DNA from: Eudorina sp. 2006-703-Eu-15
Lineage: Eukaryota > Chlorophyta > Chlorophyceae > Chlamydomonadales > Volvocaceae
Assembly: GCA_003117195.1 (NCBI GenBank)
Contig: BDSI01000048.1
Location: 62,001 to 126,000 of the forward strand
DNA: 64,000 nucleotides
Direction: 5' to 3'
How positions within the stretch are numbered: the first letter of the stretch is position 1; each line of letters starts with the position of its first letter. The notes below the pieces were generated by a model. The model worked only from the letters and a program-made list of their open reading frames with translations. It did not search any database and was not told the DNA's origin. Below, piece after piece: positions 61,801-64,000 of this stretch. Made by a program: the position numbers and the translations under genes.

Positions 61801-63604
61801 CACGACCGACCGCTCGGACCCCGCCGCCCGACCCGCCCGCGCTCGACCCGCCGGCCCCCGCCTCCCCGCAGGTAACTTCCTTGCGTGGGAGTTCGAGCTG
61901 AAGGACTCGGCGGGCGGCACCCTGGCCCTGGTGGACCGCAACTTCTCCGGGTTCGCCAAGGAGATCTTCACGGATGCGGGCAAGTACGTCATCCACTTCG
62001 GAGCGCAGGACCAGGGGCAGGCGCAGCAGCAGGCGCAGCAGCAGGCGCAGCAGCAGCCGCCGCAGCTCGAGGGCCAGCAGCCGCCGCAGGTGGCGGGCAC
62101 CGCTGTGCCTGCGGCGGCGGTGGGGCCCTCCTCCTCCTCCCCCCCGTCTTCTTCCGCGGCTGTGTCGGGTGGCCCGCCCCCGCCCCCGCCCCCGCCCCCG
62201 GTGACGCCCATGGCGGTGGCCCGGACCGAAGTGGCGGTCATCCCGGGGCAGGGGGGCAACCAGCTGGTGAGGAGCGGGAGGGGGGCTCTTGTGGGGCGGG
62301 GCTAAATTGAAAAAAATAAATAAACCCGTAGAACGAACCCGGGCACACCCAGCATAACGCAGTATACTTACGGGGTGCGGTACCTGCAGAGCAAACGAAA
62401 AGAGAGAGACCGCGCGCGGGCGCGTGGCGGCGCGGCCGCGCTGCCGCAGTGCCACAACAAGCAAACTGCGAACCCAACCCAACCCGGAAAGGACAGATAC
62501 GTTACCGACCTGTGGTGGTAGACGGAGTAGCCGCGCCGCGAGCGATGTCCAGGGCCATGGCGATGCAGGGAGGGAAGCCGAGGAACGGAGTGAGCGAGGG
62601 TGGCAACGATCGCGAAGAATGACAAAAGCAAACATCAGAAAGAAGGCAGTATGCGAGAATGGCGGGGCGTCAGCGCGGCGCGAAAGAGGACGGGGCGGAC
62701 GAGGGGAAGTGGGATATGGGACGGGGACGGGAGGCCGTACGACATGTACGGCATGTACGGCAGGGGGAGTAAGCATGGGCGGGGCGGTGCCGGGTGTGTC
62801 CGTGGGTTAAAACGCGATCATATGCATCATGACGCGGTGGGTCTCCCCCTCCGTGTGGCCAGGTCAGCGACCAGGCCAGCGGTGCACCGGTGCACCGCGT
62901 CCTTGCCGATTGTTCGCTCGATCCCGTACGCGCCCGCGCCCCTCCCTCTCCAGTGACCCAAACCACCTCTACCCAACTAGCCAAACCCCTCCTTCCCCTT
63001 TACCTCACCGCCCTCCTCTCTCTCCCTTCTCCTCCTCTCCCTTCCCCTCCTCCTCTCCCTCCTCCTCCTCCTCCTCCTCCAGTCGGTGGCCCGCCCGTTG
63101 GCCCTATCAGAGCGCATGGTGGCGCTGGCCTGTGCCATCACCATCGACTACGACTACTTCTCGCAGCACTCCCACTCGGGGGGAGGTCTGGTGCCCCCGC
63201 TGGTGATCCTGCCGGGAGGGGGAGGCGGAGGGGTGGAGGGGGGCCATGGGGGTGCGGGCGGCCAGCCGTCGGAGGGGCCGGGGGTGGCGGGTGCGGCGGC
63301 GGCGGGCGCGGCTTCGGGCGTGGGGGGAGAGGTGCCGTTGGGCGGTGGGGCGGCTGGAGTAGGAGGCGGCGGCGGAGGAGGAGGAGCGGGCGTGGGCATT
63401 GATGGTGGAGAGTGGGCCGGAGGGTCCGGGCCGGCGGCGCCGCCGGGCGGCACGGGGATGGCGCCGGGCGGCGGGTGGGGCGGAGACGGCTTCGACCCTG
63501 GGCAGAGCTGGAAGCAGGGCGGCGGGGGCGAGGGGGAGATGCGGTGGGACATCGGGGGGACGGTGGGTCGGGGGGCGGCGGGGAGGAGGGGAGCGGCGGG
63601 GTGA
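58899..63604 (+). CDS. Phospholipid scramblase family protein, probably mitochondrial
   Basis: Seven exons (58899-59363, 59855-59907, 60528-60555, 60795-60936, 61328-61495, 61872-62266, 63083-63604) join in phase to 590 aa. Residues 1 to about 150 are rich in Leu, Ala, Ser and Arg with few acids at the start (MHYCHLLLRSACTQLGPR), fitting a mitochondrial presequence. The scramblase-like core follows, in the plant/yeast Aim25-related branch. It reads VTRPIEWGTVIFGYEQANKY, YDETGTIVALVAED, TATIFSADGTQVLFRL, GEIHQRWHLLKRNYDLYLG, FLAWEFELKDSAGGTLALVD, FSGFAKEIFTDAGKYVI and ERMVALACAITIDYDYFSQHS. The last is the usual hydrophobic C-terminal helix. Q/P-rich inserts lie in exon 6 and a Gly/Ala-rich tail ends exon 7. 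Exon 3 is a 28-nt microexon. The tail may run to 63651 in another frame. Scramblases move phospholipids between membrane leaflets. Confidence 0.92.
59587..59640. repeat. (CACCT)n pentanucleotide microsatellite
   Basis: About eleven CACCT or CGCCT units in intron 1 of the scramblase gene. Confidence 0.9.
62302..62466 (-). repeat. 165-bp dispersed element, copy 2
   Basis: Second copy of the element at 4054-4218, in the same orientation and again antisense inside an intron (scramblase intron 6). Differences from copy 1 are a one-base change in the A-run and a few substitutions. The flanks outside the 165 bp do not match. Confidence 0.7.
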
Positions 63605-64000
63605 CGGGGCTGCTGGGGTCGCTGTGGGGGCTCTTCTCCGGGGACGATTGATCCTCCGGGCAGTGGTTGTGTGTGTGTGGGATCGTAGGGATCGTCGCCT
63701 GGCTGACATGTTGGCATCGGGATCTTGATGCAGCCCACGGCAGAGAAATTTTTTAAGGAATATATTCCTTTTTCGGAATAAATCAGGGTTTTCGGCTCCA
63801 AAAAAAAGGAATAGATCGCGGCCTGGACGTACGTTTTCATTCCTTGGGCCAATAATAAATCCTCTTAACCAGCAGTTCCAAGATTCATAGTTCTAATCAA
63901 TATTTCATCATATAATCTCATGAGTACCAATGGATTCGTCTAAAAAGACCAAACCCGTGAGTCAACGGGGCATATTAGCATTTCTGACCGGGCCGAACGC
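63605..64000. other. Scramblase 3' region and AT-rich tail
   Basis: From about 63740 the composition turns sharply AT-rich to the end of the window. It contains the perfect 16-bp palindrome AAGGAATATATTCCTT and several A and T runs. No gene, tRNA or TGTAA signal was seen. Confidence 0.5.

Overview
The window is nuclear DNA from a photosynthetic, flagellated green alga, most likely a volvocine or chlamydomonadalean species. It is very GC-rich and intron-dense. Most introns open with GTGAGx, GTGGGx or GTACGx and close with CAG. TGTAA, the volvocine polyadenylation signal, follows some genes. It carries both a ciliary gene (IFT139) and a chloroplast-envelope lipid importer (TGD1). Most long ORFs are shadows produced by GC-rich sequence. 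I joined exons by hand, requiring matching splice phase and recognisable protein sequence.

Nine protein-coding genes can be supported. From left to right they are: the 3' part of IFT139 (+, 247-6074); a TKL-like predicted pseudokinase (-, 9736-12244); a very glutamine-rich protein ending in a RAMA domain (+, 16587-22930); the TGD1/MlaE-type chloroplast lipid permease (-, 29438-31804); a large orphan membrane protein of about 1,471 aa (-, 32751-37616); a long NIMA-related kinase with a coiled-coil tail (-, 39075-48483); a secreted protein joining a Kazal inhibitor domain to a trypsin-fold protease (+, 48985-53399); an SLC25A39/40 (MTM1)-like mitochondrial carrier (-, 56305-58537); and a mitochondrial phospholipid scramblase-like protein (+, 58899-63604).

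Three stretches hold no gene I can support: 6.1-9.7 kb (between convergent genes), 12.2-16.6 kb (visibly AT-richer) and 22.9-29.4 kb (3'UTR, then repeat-rich DNA). Two head-to-head pairs share short intergenic regions: kinase/protease (501 bp) and carrier/scramblase (361 bp). The second pair is functionally coherent because both products are expected in mitochondria.

Repeats include a 19-bp minisatellite filling an intron of the RAMA gene, many microsatellites, and a 165-bp element present in two almost identical copies 58 kb apart that has Pol III/SINE-like features. A tRNA-like B-box remnant lies in a kinase intron. No rRNA, complete tRNA, CRISPR array or autonomous transposon was recognised.
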